This document shows positions 1-7,904 of a stretch of DNA of 26,665 nucleotides, piece after piece. A model generated the notes under the pieces. It saw only the letters and a list, made by a program, of their open reading frames with translations, was not told the origin of the DNA and did no database searches. The position numbers and the translations under genes are program-made. Position 1 is the stretch's first letter, and the number at the start of each line of letters is the position of its first letter. Source of the stretch: Oscillospiraceae bacterium (GTDB lineage Bacteria; Bacillota; Clostridia; Oscillospirales; Ruminococcaceae); NCBI GenBank assembly GCA_016302225.1, contig JAEDOB010000003.1:1-26665 (forward strand), read 5' to 3'.

Positions 1-159
1 TCTTGTATTTAAATACAATTAAATTATATCTTATGTATGTGAATATAAAAAGCGATAAATATGAATTTTTTTAAATTAGTAAACAGCTGTACTTGTCAAA
101 CCCATCGATGAAACGGTCGGCTCAAATTATATACATATGTTATCGACTTTGCAGTAATA
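1..159. other. AT-rich intergenic edge with a 16-bp palindrome
   Basis: No gene is visible between the window edge and the AraC-family stop codon. Positions 3-18 form a perfect palindrome, TTGTATTTAAATACAA, which looks like an operator half-site pair. On the minus strand a TTGACA lies at about 95-100, but only a weak -10 follows it. Together they could belong to the control region of a gene running left out of the window. This is only a suggestion from the sequence. Confidence 0.3.
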
Positions 160-921
160 TCAACACGTTCTGAATTCCATAGCAGTCATTCCTGTACGCT
201 TTTTGAACTGTCTAATAAAATGGACATCATTTTCATATCCGCAAAGCTCTGCTATCTCACGAACGGACAAGGACGTAGTTTTCAGATAACGCTTCGCCGC
301 CGCTATCCTTGCCCTGATAACGTCCTCACCGAAGCTTACGCCGAATTCTGCCTTATATGCCGCCTGAAAATGTGACGGACTGAGCAAAACTACCGACGCC
401 GCTTCATCTATCCTATAACTGCCCGACGGCGTGCTGTATATATCCGCACGAAGCCGCTGTAAACTGTCCCTGTGAGGTGTGGGAGCAGCTTTTTCTCCAT
501 CGTTTCCCAGCTTGAGGAAAAGCAGACGCAGAAGCAGGTCGGCACATTCGCCTGCCCGCCTGTCCTCTGAAACCGATTCAAGGCTCAAAAGCTCCAGCAT
601 ACTTTCCGCAGCTGCCGCCGAACCGACGCTGAACGGACGATCAAAGCAGATACCCGCACGTTCAAAGAATATATCAGTTTCATCGCAGTCAAAATGCACC
701 CAATGATTGACATATTCCCCGCCTCTTGCACCGTATATCTGAGGAGTTCCCTTTGCGTATACAACAGCACTGTTTTCGGGAACAGCTATTTCGATATCTC
801 CCGAAACCACAAAGGCGGGAGTTTTGAAAATCAGCAGCAGATTATCCCCCGAACCGACGGGACGGTCAATACGAAAATCCTCATCATGGCGGTAAGAAAT
901 TCCCATTGCGTGAAGTTCCAT
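160..921 (-). CDS. AraC-family transcriptional regulator
   Basis: A protein of 253 aa with the usual AraC layout. The N-terminal part (about residues 15-100) is beta-rich and cupin-like, probably the sugar-sensing arm. The C-terminal 100 residues hold two helix-turn-helix units: about 168-200, including LSPSHFQAAYK, and about 215-250, including VREIAELCGY and FIRQFKKRTGM, the second HTH signature of the family. The ATG at 921 has a GGAG seven bases upstream and a consensus promoter behind it. It is divergent from a GH51 arabinofuranosidase, so it probably senses arabinose or arabino-oligosaccharides and controls that gene and perhaps itself; this is inferred from position only. Family assignment is firm, ligand unknown. 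Confidence 0.9.
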   Translation of the reverse strand: MELHAMGISYRHDEDFRIDRPVGSGDNLLLIFKTPAFVVSGDIEIAVPENSAVVYAKGTPQIYGARGGEYVNHWVHFDCDETDIFFERAGICFDRPFSVGSAAAAESMLELLSLESVSEDRRAGECADLLLRLLFLKLGNDGEKAAPTPHRDSLQRLRADIYSTPSGSYRIDEAASVVLLSPSHFQAAYKAEFGVSFGEDVIRARIAAAKRYLKTTSLSVREIAELCGYENDVHFIRQFKKRTGMTAMEFRTC

Positions 922-959
922 AGCAATTCTCCAATCGTATGATATATCAGTTATTAAAT

Positions 960-988
960 ATTATAAATCATTGCGCAGGATATGTCAA
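960..988 (-). promoter_or_regulatory. Sigma-A promoter of the AraC-family gene
   Basis: Minus strand TTGACA (983-988), 17-base spacer, TATAAT (960-965): both boxes are perfect. The -35 box lies inside the spacer of the opposite-facing arabinofuranosidase promoter, so the two promoters overlap and probably compete for RNA polymerase. Confidence 0.75.
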
Positions 989-1000
989 TAGTGATATAAT
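971..1000 (+). promoter_or_regulatory. Promoter of the GH51 arabinofuranosidase gene
   Basis: TTGCGC (971-976), 18-base spacer, TATAAT (995-1000) preceded by TG at 992-993, which makes an extended -10. The -35 is weak, as expected for an activator-dependent promoter, while the regulator promoter on the other strand is perfect. Confidence 0.65.
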
Positions 1001-1037
1001 CAGCATAGAAAATTTCATTCTGAAAGGCGGAATTTCA

Positions 1038-2501
1038 ATGAAAAAGCTTAATATGCTTGTCAATACTCTCGATAAAAAATCGCACATCAATCCCGAAATT
1101 TACGGACATTTCTCCGAGCATCTCGGAAGATGTATCTACAAGGGAATTTACGTCGGCGAGGATTCACCTATTCCCAACACAAACGGCATCAGAAACGATG
1201 TTATTGAGGCGTTCAAGCAGATAAAAATGCCCGTTCTCCGCTGGCCCGGCGGCTGCTTTGCGGACGAATACCACTGGCGTGACGGAATCGGCGAGAAATC
1301 AAGTCGTCCCAAAATGGTCAACACTCATTGGGGCGGCGTTACCGAGGACAATTCCTTCGGTACACACGAATTCTTCGATTTCTGTGAAATGGTGGGCTGC
1401 GAACCCTATCTTGCGGGAAATCTCGGCAGCGGAACTGTTGAGGAACTCGCCGACTGGATAGAATATATCACCTTTGACGGCGTTTCACCTATGGCAGACC
1501 TTCGCCGCAAAAACGGCAGAGAAAAGCCCTGGAAGCTGAAATATCTCGGTATCGGCAACGAAAACTGGGGCTGCGGAGGAAATATGCGTCCCGAATACTA
1601 CGCCGACGAGTACCGCCGTTATCAGACCTACTGCCGCAATTTCAGCGGAAACGAGCTTTTCAAGGTTGCCTGCGGTCCCAATTCCGATGATTACAGCTGG
1701 ACGGAAAAACTGCTTGAGATCGTCAAGGATTGGCATACAAGTGCAATTTCCCTGCATTATTACACTGTACCGAGCGGCGATTGGAACAAAAAAGGCAGTG
1801 CCACCGATTTCACCGATGAGGAATACTACAAGACCATTTCCTCCACACTTTATATGGATAAACTGATAAAGAAGCATGCAGCCATCATCTCCCGCTATTC
1901 GGAAAAAATAAAGCTTATTGTTGACGAATGGGGCTGCTGGTACGATGTTGAGGAAGGCACAAACCCCGGTTTTCTTTTTCAGCAGAACACCATGCGTGAT
2001 GCTATCGTTGCAGCCTGCAATTTGAACATTTTTAACGAACATTCGGATATTGTCTGCATGGCAAATCTTGCACAGGCTGTAAACGTGCTTCAATCACTGC
2101 TGCTTACCGAAGGCGAAAAGCTTGTTAAAACGCCTACCTACCACGTTTTTGATATGTTCAAGACACATCAGGGCAACGACCTTGTTTACAGCTTTGCGGA
2201 GAATGCCGAAACAAACGGTATACCCGTGCTTAGCCAGACTGCTTCTGTTTCGGCTGACGGAAAGCTTACACTTACCCTTGCAAACTGTTCTCTTGATGAA
2301 GATATTGAGATAAGCTGCCGTATTGCGGGAATATCTCCGAAGTCCGTTTCCGCAAGAATTCTGACAAATGAAGTACACAGCTGCAATACTTTCGATGCGC
2401 CCGAAACAGTCAAGCCCGAGGACTATTCCGCAGAGCTTTCGGGAGATATGCTCAGCCTTACTGTTCCGAAATGCTCCGTAGTTTCCCTGATAGTTGAATG
2501 A
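1038..2501 (+). CDS. Intracellular alpha-L-arabinofuranosidase, glycoside hydrolase family 51
   Basis: A protein of 487 aa that releases terminal alpha-L-arabinofuranosyl residues from arabinan or arabinoxylan oligosaccharides. Clan A family 51 motifs are clear: IYGHFSEHLGR near the N-terminus, RWPGGCFADEYHWRDG, the acid/base glutamate in GIGNENWGCGG (Glu175), and the nucleophile in VDEWGCWY (Glu297). The last 100 residues are a beta-sandwich of the usual GH51 type. There is no signal peptide, so it acts in the cytoplasm on imported oligosaccharides. The reading frame is open upstream to 939, but the ATG at 1038 is chosen because GAAAGGCGG lies just before it and the -10 box at 995-1000 falls inside the longer frame. 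It is divergent from an AraC-type regulator. The family is certain; the natural substrate is not determined. Confidence 0.93.
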   Translation: MKKLNMLVNTLDKKSHINPEIYGHFSEHLGRCIYKGIYVGEDSPIPNTNGIRNDVIEAFKQIKMPVLRWPGGCFADEYHWRDGIGEKSSRPKMVNTHWGGVTEDNSFGTHEFFDFCEMVGCEPYLAGNLGSGTVEELADWIEYITFDGVSPMADLRRKNGREKPWKLKYLGIGNENWGCGGNMRPEYYADEYRRYQTYCRNFSGNELFKVACGPNSDDYSWTEKLLEIVKDWHTSAISLHYYTVPSGDWNKKGSATDFTDEEYYKTISSTLYMDKLIKKHAAIISRYSEKIKLIVDEWGCWYDVEEGTNPGFLFQQNTMRDAIVAACNLNIFNEHSDIVCMANLAQAVNVLQSLLLTEGEKLVKTPTYHVFDMFKTHQGNDLVYSFAENAETNGIPVLSQTASVSADGKLTLTLANCSLDEDIEISCRIAGISPKSVSARILTNEVHSCNTFDAPETVKPEDYSAELSGDMLSLTVPKCSVVSLIVE

Positions 2502-2761
2502 ACGGCGTAAAATGCGGTAAATGCCTTCTTTCGGAATTCAGTATGAATGAGTTCATCGAAACCGTTCAAGACTATATTTCCCTGATTCCCGAAGAAGACA
2601 AAGCACCGCCCGATGAATACAGCAAACGCCTTGACATATGCAAAAGCTGTGATGAGCTTACAGACGGTATGTGCTGCGAATGCGGCTGCTTTGTAGAAAT
2701 CAGAGCCGCCAAAAGAAATATGAACTGTCCCGTGAACAAATGGAGTGCAGTTTCCGAATAA
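2498..2761 (+). CDS. Small cysteine-rich protein, probably zinc-binding (DUF6171-like)
   Basis: A protein of 87 aa with nine cysteines at 6, 9, 48, 51, 59, 60, 62, 64 and 77. They fall into an N-terminal CxxC, a CxxC around 48-51, and a CCxCxC cluster followed by FVEIRA and a final CP..KW. The pattern suggests one or two zinc sites. It resembles the small DUF6171 family of Clostridia from memory, which I could not check; no function is known. The start overlaps the arabinofuranosidase stop by four bases (ATGA), and no good ribosome site is seen, so translation is probably coupled to the upstream gene. Co-transcription with a hydrolase may not mean a shared role. Confidence 0.75.
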   Translation: MNGVKCGKCLLSEFSMNEFIETVQDYISLIPEEDKAPPDEYSKRLDICKSCDELTDGMCCECGCFVEIRAAKRNMNCPVNKWSAVSE

Positions 2762-2806
2762 AAAAGTGCCTATCGACGTTGCAGCCGATAGGCACATTTA
2801 TTTTTG
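2761..2806. terminator. Bidirectional intrinsic terminator
   Basis: A 10-bp perfect stem, GTGCCTATCG (2767-2776) with CGATAGGCAC (2787-2796), 10-base loop. Six A residues precede it and TTTATTTTT follows it, so it can stop transcripts from both sides. It lies between convergent units: the arabinofuranosidase pair on plus and the purine operon, ending with purD, on minus. Confidence 0.9.
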
Positions 2807-2815
2807 GAGAATAAA

Positions 2816-4096
2816 TTACTTGATAGCCGCCATTGCTCTCTTTCCGATGTCTTTTCTGAAATGAGCATTTTCAAAGCTGATCTTGTCAACAGCCTTGTAG
2901 GACTTTTCCAGAGCTTCGGGGAGAGTTGCGCCTGTTGCGGTCACGCCGAGAACACGTCCGCCTGCGGTATAGAACTTGCCGTCGGCATACTTCGTTCCTG
3001 CATGGTAAACGAATGCGCCGTCAACCTGACCCTTGTCGTCCATACCCGACATTTCAAGCCCTGTGGGGTACTTCTTGGGATAACCGCCCGATGCCATTAC
3101 AACGCAGGTGCAGAATTCTTTTTTCCATGAGAACTTCACATCTGCAAGCTTTCCGTTGTAAATAGCCTCGAAAATCTCGCAAAGGTCGCCGTCCAGAAGC
3201 GGCAGAACTACCTGTGTTTCGGGATCGCCAAAGCGGCAGTTATACTCGATTACCTTGGGACCCTTGGGAGTTATCATCAGACCGAAATACAGACAGCCCT
3301 TAAAGGTGCGGTTTTCAGCCTTCATAGCATTGATAGTGGGCAGGAAGATCTTCTCCATGCACTCCTTGGCAACGTCCTCGGTATAGTAAGGATTGGGAGC
3401 AACAGTGCCCATACCGCCTGTGTTAAGACCCTCGTCATTGTCGTAAGCCCTCTTGTGATCCATTGAAGAGATCATAGGGATAACAACATTTCCGTCGGTA
3501 AATGACAGCACTGAAACCTCGGGACCCGTCAAAAATTCCTCGATAACTATCCTTGAACCGCTTTCGCCGAACATCTTATCCTCCATAATGGACTTAACGG
3601 CATCGACAGCTTCTTCCTCGTTCTGAGCTATAACAACGCCCTTGCCGAGAGCCAGACCGTCAGCCTTGACAACTGTGGGATAGCTGTTCTGAGCCTTTAT
3701 GTACTCGATAGCCTTGTTGGGATCATCAAAAACCTCGTAGCCTGCCGTGGGGATATTGTATTTCTTCATAAGCTCCTTGGAGAATACCTTACTTCCCTCG
3801 ATAATAGCAGCTGCCTTGTTGGGACCAAAGGTCATAAAGCCCTCCGCATTCAGGGCATCTACCATTCCGAGAACAAGCGGATCGTCGGGAGCAACTACTA
3901 CCATATCCACCGAAAGCTGCTTTGCCAGCGCAACAACACCGTCAATGTCGGTCGCCTTAACGCCAAAACACTCGGCATAACGGGAAATTCCGCCGTTTCC
4001 GGGAGTGCAGTAAAGCTTTTCGACCTTGGGAGATTCCGCAAGCTTCATAATAATAGCATGCTCACGTCCTCCGCCGCCTACAACCAGAATTTTCAT
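2816..4096 (-). CDS. purD: Phosphoribosylamine--glycine ligase (GAR synthetase)
   Basis: A protein of 426 aa that joins glycine to phosphoribosylamine with ATP, the second step of purine synthesis, in the cytosol. It opens with the family's KILVVGGGGREHA and carries the ATP-grasp stretch VVKADGLALGKGVV, the metal-binding GCLYFGLMITPKGPKVIEYN region and the NCRFGDPETQ motif. Length matches the family (about 420-430). The ATG at 4096 is preferred, with AAGGAG eight bases upstream; a TTG two codons earlier is too close to that site. It is the last gene of the purine operon, 17 bases after purH, and ends at a bidirectional terminator. Confidence 0.98.
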   Translation of the reverse strand: MKILVVGGGGREHAIIMKLAESPKVEKLYCTPGNGGISRYAECFGVKATDIDGVVALAKQLSVDMVVVAPDDPLVLGMVDALNAEGFMTFGPNKAAAIIEGSKVFSKELMKKYNIPTAGYEVFDDPNKAIEYIKAQNSYPTVVKADGLALGKGVVIAQNEEEAVDAVKSIMEDKMFGESGSRIVIEEFLTGPEVSVLSFTDGNVVIPMISSMDHKRAYDNDEGLNTGGMGTVAPNPYYTEDVAKECMEKIFLPTINAMKAENRTFKGCLYFGLMITPKGPKVIEYNCRFGDPETQVVLPLLDGDLCEIFEAIYNGKLADVKFSWKKEFCTCVVMASGGYPKKYPTGLEMSGMDDKGQVDGAFVYHAGTKYADGKFYTAGGRVLGVTATGATLPEALEKSYKAVDKISFENAHFRKDIGKRAMAAIK

Positions 4097-4113
4097 AGTC
4101 AAATCTCCTTAAA

Positions 4114-5295
4114 TCAATGGTGGAACAGTCTGATACCGGTAAATGCCATAGCCATACCGTACTTGTTGCAGGTTTCGATAACATTGTCATCACGGATAGA
4201 ACCGCCGGGCTGTGCAATGTAAGCAACGCCGGACTTCTTAGCTCTCTCAATGTTATCTCCGAAGGGGAAGAATGCGTCGGAACCAAGGCAAACATCGGTA
4301 TTCTTAGCAAGCCATTCCTTCTTTTCCTCACGGGTCAGAGGCTCGGGCTTAACGGTAAATACCTTTTCCCATTCGCCGTCACGGAGAATGTCCTCCCACT
4401 CGTCACCCATGTAAACGTCAATAGCATTGTCCCTGTCGGCACGTCTTACATCTTCCTTGAAGGGCAGCTCCATAACCTTGGGACACTGTCTGAGCCACCA
4501 GTTATCAGCCTTCTGTCCAGCAAGGCGTGTGCAATGAATTCTTGACTGCTGACCTGCGCCGATGCCGATAGCCTGTCCGTCCTTAACGTAGCAAACGGAG
4601 TTGGACTGAGTGTATTTCAGAGTGATAAGAGAGATGATAAGATCTCTCTTCTTGTCCTCGGGGATATTCTTGTTGTCGGTAACAACATTTGCAAGCAGCT
4701 CGCTGTTTATGTCCAGCTCATTTCTTCCCTGCTCAAATGTTACGCCGTAAACCTGCTTTCTCTCAATGGGAGCGGGTACGTAGCTTTCATCTATCTTAAT
4801 GATATTATAAGTGCCCTTTCTCTTGGATTTGAGAATTTCCAGAGCTTCATCGGTATATCCGGGAGCGATAACGCCATCGGAAACCTCACGGTGTATCATC
4901 TTAGCAGTGCAAGCATCGCAAACATCGGAAAGTGCGATAAAATCGCCGTAAGAGGACATTCTGTCTGCACCTCTTGCTCTTGCATATGCACAAGCAAGCG
5001 GAGAAAGCTCACCCAGATCGTCTACCCAATAAATTTTCTTGAGCGTATCGGAAAGAGGCTGACCAACAGCTGCACCTGCGGGAGAAACATGCTTGAAAGA
5101 AGTAGCAGCGGGAAGTCCCGTTGCCTTTTTCAGCTCTCTTACCAGCTGCCAGCCGTTGAAAGCATCCAGCAGATTGATATAACCGGGCTTGCCGTTGAGA
5201 ACCTCGATAGGAAGCTCGGAACCGTCCTCCATGAAAACTCTTGAAGGCTTCTGATTAGGGTTACAGCCGTATTTTAACTGCATTTCGTTAGACAT
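4114..5295 (-). CDS. purH: AICAR transformylase, stand-alone (PurH C-terminal domain only)
   Basis: A protein of 393 aa that formylates AICAR to FAICAR with 10-formyl-tetrahydrofolate. It matches the transformylase half of bifunctional PurH: LKYGCNPNQKPSR at the start, the catalytic SFKHVSPAGAAVG (Lys68, His69), IGAGQQSRIHCTRLAG, and FPFGDNIE and GGSIRDDNVI near the end. The usual N-terminal IMP cyclohydrolase domain of about 190 residues (MGS fold) is absent, so this enzyme cannot make IMP by itself. The neighbouring gene just upstream (5311-6033) is a PurO-type cyclohydrolase that would supply that step. The ATG at 5295 is taken over the TTG just before it; AAAGGA lies 10 bases upstream. 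It follows the cyclohydrolase by 15 bases. Confidence 0.95.
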   Translation of the reverse strand: MSNEMQLKYGCNPNQKPSRVFMEDGSELPIEVLNGKPGYINLLDAFNGWQLVRELKKATGLPAATSFKHVSPAGAAVGQPLSDTLKKIYWVDDLGELSPLACAYARARGADRMSSYGDFIALSDVCDACTAKMIHREVSDGVIAPGYTDEALEILKSKRKGTYNIIKIDESYVPAPIERKQVYGVTFEQGRNELDINSELLANVVTDNKNIPEDKKRDLIISLITLKYTQSNSVCYVKDGQAIGIGAGQQSRIHCTRLAGQKADNWWLRQCPKVMELPFKEDVRRADRDNAIDVYMGDEWEDILRDGEWEKVFTVKPEPLTREEKKEWLAKNTDVCLGSDAFFPFGDNIERAKKSGVAYIAQPGGSIRDDNVIETCNKYGMAMAFTGIRLFHH

Positions 5296-5310
5296 CAAAT
5301 ATCAATCCTT

Positions 5311-6033
5311 TCAATTTTTGCTGTACTTATTGATGATTCTGGACTCAGCCTTGCCTGTTTGAATATCAATATATCTTACAAACAGCGAAACTTTATTATC
5401 CTCGTTAAGAGCATTCCATAGACCTTCCGCAAGCTTGTCAATGTCCATATCGGGCATAGCGATCTTCTTAGGCTCGCCCTCAAAGCTGGGGAGCGGATTT
5501 CCGTCGCCCATATAGGTGTGGATAAAATGTCCCACGCCGCCAACGGGATTTGAATATGTAAAGGTAAATCTTTCGCAGCAGTTGGGGTCACCGTCTGCGG
5601 ATTTCAGAATAGACATTGCATAGTTGTACTCACTGTTGGCAATGTGCATAATTCCCGAAATTCTGGGGGTATAGTTGGGAGCATCGTCCTCATATTCACG
5701 GGTCCTCAGGGACTGCTCAAAGGTCTGCTGCTTGTCCATAAGCTCGTAAATCGTATCGGTCTGGTCGCCGTTTGTAACGATAGTCTTGTTTCCCAAAACT
5801 CTTACGGGAGAATATATTATAAGATGCGGGTCGGAAAGCTTTGCGGGGTCTGCCGCTTCGGTGATGATACCGTCCTCGGTAGCGGTAAATACACGGTTGC
5901 GGGAATTAACGCTTCTGCCCATAATGAAATATGCGGTAACAGCGGTCTTGCCGTCCTCGGAACGACCGATAATGATACCTCTGCCGGGGTAAGCATTGCT
6001 TTTCAGCTCTTCAAAAATATCTAAAGTCTTCAT
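5311..6033 (-). CDS. purO: IMP cyclohydrolase, archaeal PurO type
   Basis: A protein of 240 aa. The start YPGRGIIIGRSEDGKTAVTA, then MGRSVNSRNRVF, resembles the PurO-type IMP cyclohydrolase family (IMP_cyclohyd, PF07826) first known from archaea, which closes FAICAR to IMP. It has no resemblance to the MGS-fold cyclohydrolase domain of PurH. The match is by eye. The ATG at 6033 sits five bases after GGAGG; an open frame to 6069 upstream overlaps purN and lacks a site. It lies between purN and the transformylase-only purH, 16 bases after the purN stop, exactly where the missing activity is needed. The gene symbol is by family. Confidence 0.87.
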   Translation of the reverse strand: MKTLDIFEELKSNAYPGRGIIIGRSEDGKTAVTAYFIMGRSVNSRNRVFTATEDGIITEAADPAKLSDPHLIIYSPVRVLGNKTIVTNGDQTDTIYELMDKQQTFEQSLRTREYEDDAPNYTPRISGIMHIANSEYNYAMSILKSADGDPNCCERFTFTYSNPVGGVGHFIHTYMGDGNPLPSFEGEPKKIAMPDMDIDKLAEGLWNALNEDNKVSLFVRYIDIQTGKAESRIINKYSKN

Positions 6034-6049
6034 TTTAACCTCCGTAAAA

Positions 6050-6673
6050 TCAATCAATGTATGCAACATCGTCCCGAACGGTTATCCTGTCCTGACAAAG
6101 AAGTGAAACAGCCTCGGGAAGTATCTTCCACTCAGCCTCCTCCATAACTCTCCGCTGGAGGATTTCGGGAGTATCACCCTTTTTGACCTCAACGCCCTTC
6201 TGGAGAATGATAGGACCGCCGTCGCAAACCTCGGTAACAAAATGCACCGTTGCACCCGTCAGCTTTACTCCCCTTTTCAGCACTTCCTCGTGAACGTGCA
6301 GACCGTAAAAGCCCTTGCCGCAGAAGGACGGAATAAGCGCAGGGTGAACATTCACCATCTTATACGGGAACGCCTTGACTATCTGTTCATCAAGAATAGT
6401 CATAAAGCCCGCATAAACCACAATATCCGCATTTTCCGCTTTAAGCGTGTCAACGATAGCAGCGGTATAAGCCGCAACATCGGAGTATTCCGAACGGGGC
6501 AGCGTAATTCCTTTAATGCCGTTGTTTTTCGCCCTTTCAAGAGCGTAAGCCCCTTCTTTTGAGGAAATAACGCAGGTGATCTTTCCGTCCTTAATGATAC
6601 CGCTTTTCTCGGCATCAATAAGTGCCTGCAAATTGGTTCCGCCGCCGGAAACAAGAACTGCAATATTTTTCAT
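6050..6673 (-). CDS. purN: Phosphoribosylglycinamide formyltransferase (GAR transformylase)
   Basis: A protein of 207 aa that moves a formyl group from 10-formyl-tetrahydrofolate to GAR, giving FGAR. It has the N-terminal phosphate-binding LVSGGGTNLQAL, and the catalytic triad Asn108, His110 (MVNVHPALIPSF) and Asp151 (EVCDGGPIIL). Length matches E. coli PurN (212). The ATG at 6673 follows AAAGGA by eight bases; a GTG six bases earlier is too close to that site. The stop is 16 bases before the cyclohydrolase start. The folate-dependent form means the operon does not rely on formate-dependent PurT here. Confidence 0.97.
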   Translation of the reverse strand: MKNIAVLVSGGGTNLQALIDAEKSGIIKDGKITCVISSKEGAYALERAKNNGIKGITLPRSEYSDVAAYTAAIVDTLKAENADIVVYAGFMTILDEQIVKAFPYKMVNVHPALIPSFCGKGFYGLHVHEEVLKRGVKLTGATVHFVTEVCDGGPIILQKGVEVKKGDTPEILQRRVMEEAEWKILPEAVSLLCQDRITVRDDVAYID

Positions 6674-6685
6674 AAGCACCGTCCT

Positions 6686-7723
6686 TTAGCAGATGATAAC
6701 GCCCTCGTCGCTGTCAACCAGCTCGCCCATAACATAAGCGTCCTCGCCTGCTGCCTTGATAGCTGCAATAGCCTTGTCGGCATCGTTCTTGTCAACAACA
6801 ACTGCAAGTCCGACACCCATATTAAATGTATTGAACATATCTCTCTCGGGGATATGACCTGTTTTCTCAATAAGATCGAAGATAGGCAGAACCTGAACAT
6901 CGTTTCTGGAGATCTTCGCAGAAATTCCCTTAGGAAGTGAACGGGGAATATTCTCATAGAAGCCGCCGCCCGTAATGTGGCTGATGGATTTAACGTTTAC
7001 AGCATCAAGCAGGGACATTACAGCCTTGACATATATCTTTGTAGGTGTCAGCAGGCAGTCACCAAGAGTTGCACCCAAATCGGAAAAATGTCTTGCAAGA
7101 GTCTGCTCATTTACGGTAAATACCTTTCTGACAAGAGAGAAACCGTTGGAATGAACACCGCTTGATTTTACGGCAATAACAACATCTCCCGCCTTCTGTG
7201 TGTCGGGATTAAGAATTTTATCCTTGTCCACGACGCCAACAGCAAAGCCGGCAAGGTCGTACTCGTCCTCGGGCATAAGACCGGGGTGCTCAGCCGTTTC
7301 GCCGCCGATAAGTGCGCAGCCAGCCTGAACGCAGCCCTCCGCAACGCCCGAAACAATTCCCGCTATCTTCTCGGGGATATTCTTTCCGCAAGCAATATAG
7401 TCAAGGAAGAACTGAGGCTTTGCACCGCAGCAGATAATATCGTTTACGCACATAGCAACACAGTCGATACCGATAGTGTCGTGCTTGTCCATAGTAAATG
7501 CAATTTTGATTTTGGTACCAACGCCATCTGTTCCCGAAACGAGAACGGGGTGAGAAATGCCTGTCAGATCAAGCTCAAACAGACCGCCGAAGCCGCCTAT
7601 TCCCGACAGAACGCCGCTTGTCATTGTCCTTGCAACATGCTGCTTCATCAGCTCCACAGCCTTGTAGCCTGCGGTAACGTCAACGCCTGCATTTTTATAG
7701 CTTTCAGAAAAACTGTTATTCAT
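6686..7723 (-). CDS. purM: Phosphoribosylformylglycinamidine cyclo-ligase (AIR synthetase)
   Basis: A protein of 345 aa that closes the imidazole ring of FGAM with ATP to give AIR. It begins SESYKNAGVDVTAG, has VSGTDGVGTK, a GGETAEHPGLM motif and ITGGGFYENIPR, all typical of PurM, and the same length as the E. coli enzyme. The ATG at 7723 fits the family N-terminus and has AGAGGAG just upstream, with a rather short spacing. The frame stays open to 7771 but that ATG has no ribosome site. It is preceded by a 181-base gap with repeated complementary sequences; purN follows after 12 bases. Confidence 0.97.
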   Translation of the reverse strand: MNNSFSESYKNAGVDVTAGYKAVELMKQHVARTMTSGVLSGIGGFGGLFELDLTGISHPVLVSGTDGVGTKIKIAFTMDKHDTIGIDCVAMCVNDIICCGAKPQFFLDYIACGKNIPEKIAGIVSGVAEGCVQAGCALIGGETAEHPGLMPEDEYDLAGFAVGVVDKDKILNPDTQKAGDVVIAVKSSGVHSNGFSLVRKVFTVNEQTLARHFSDLGATLGDCLLTPTKIYVKAVMSLLDAVNVKSISHITGGGFYENIPRSLPKGISAKISRNDVQVLPIFDLIEKTGHIPERDMFNTFNMGVGLAVVVDKNDADKAIAAIKAAGEDAYVMGELVDSDEGVIIC

Positions 7724-7904
7724 AACTCCTCTTTTCTCCGCAGAATGTTTGATAAGGGCAATACCCGTCATTTACCCGAAGCTGACAGTCTGCGGAATAC
7801 AGCTGCGGATCTCTACGTTGACCGTCCGCATTCCCTGTGCGGACGGTTCTACATACTCACTTTACAATATTCATAATCTCCGAAATGGAAATGCGTTTTT
7901 GCAG
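7724..7904 (-). promoter_or_regulatory. Structured purF-purM spacer RNA, possible cis-regulatory element
   Basis: The only long gap inside the operon. Read as mRNA it holds a 10-bp perfect hairpin, ACCGTCCGCA with TGCGGACGGT (plus positions 7838-7847 and 7821-7830), loop of seven. More copies of the same core follow: TCCGCA at 7804-7809 and TCCGCAGA at 7789-7796. The latter can pair with TCTGCGGA at 7737-7744, which sits a few bases ahead of the purM ribosome site. The pairings compete with each other, so the element could switch purM translation or stabilise an mRNA end. No T-run follows, so it is not a simple terminator. Confidence 0.45.

Noticed and set aside
7724..7771. Longer purM start at 7771
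   Set aside because: No ribosome site, and the added residues are not in the family; MNNSFSESYKNAGVD fits PurM.
7821..7847. Intrinsic terminator after purF
   Set aside because: A good stem but no T-run on either side, and operon genes continue downstream.
7286..7876. Plus-strand open frame of 196 codons opposite purM and the spacer
   Set aside because: Low-complexity shadow with no ribosome site or family match.
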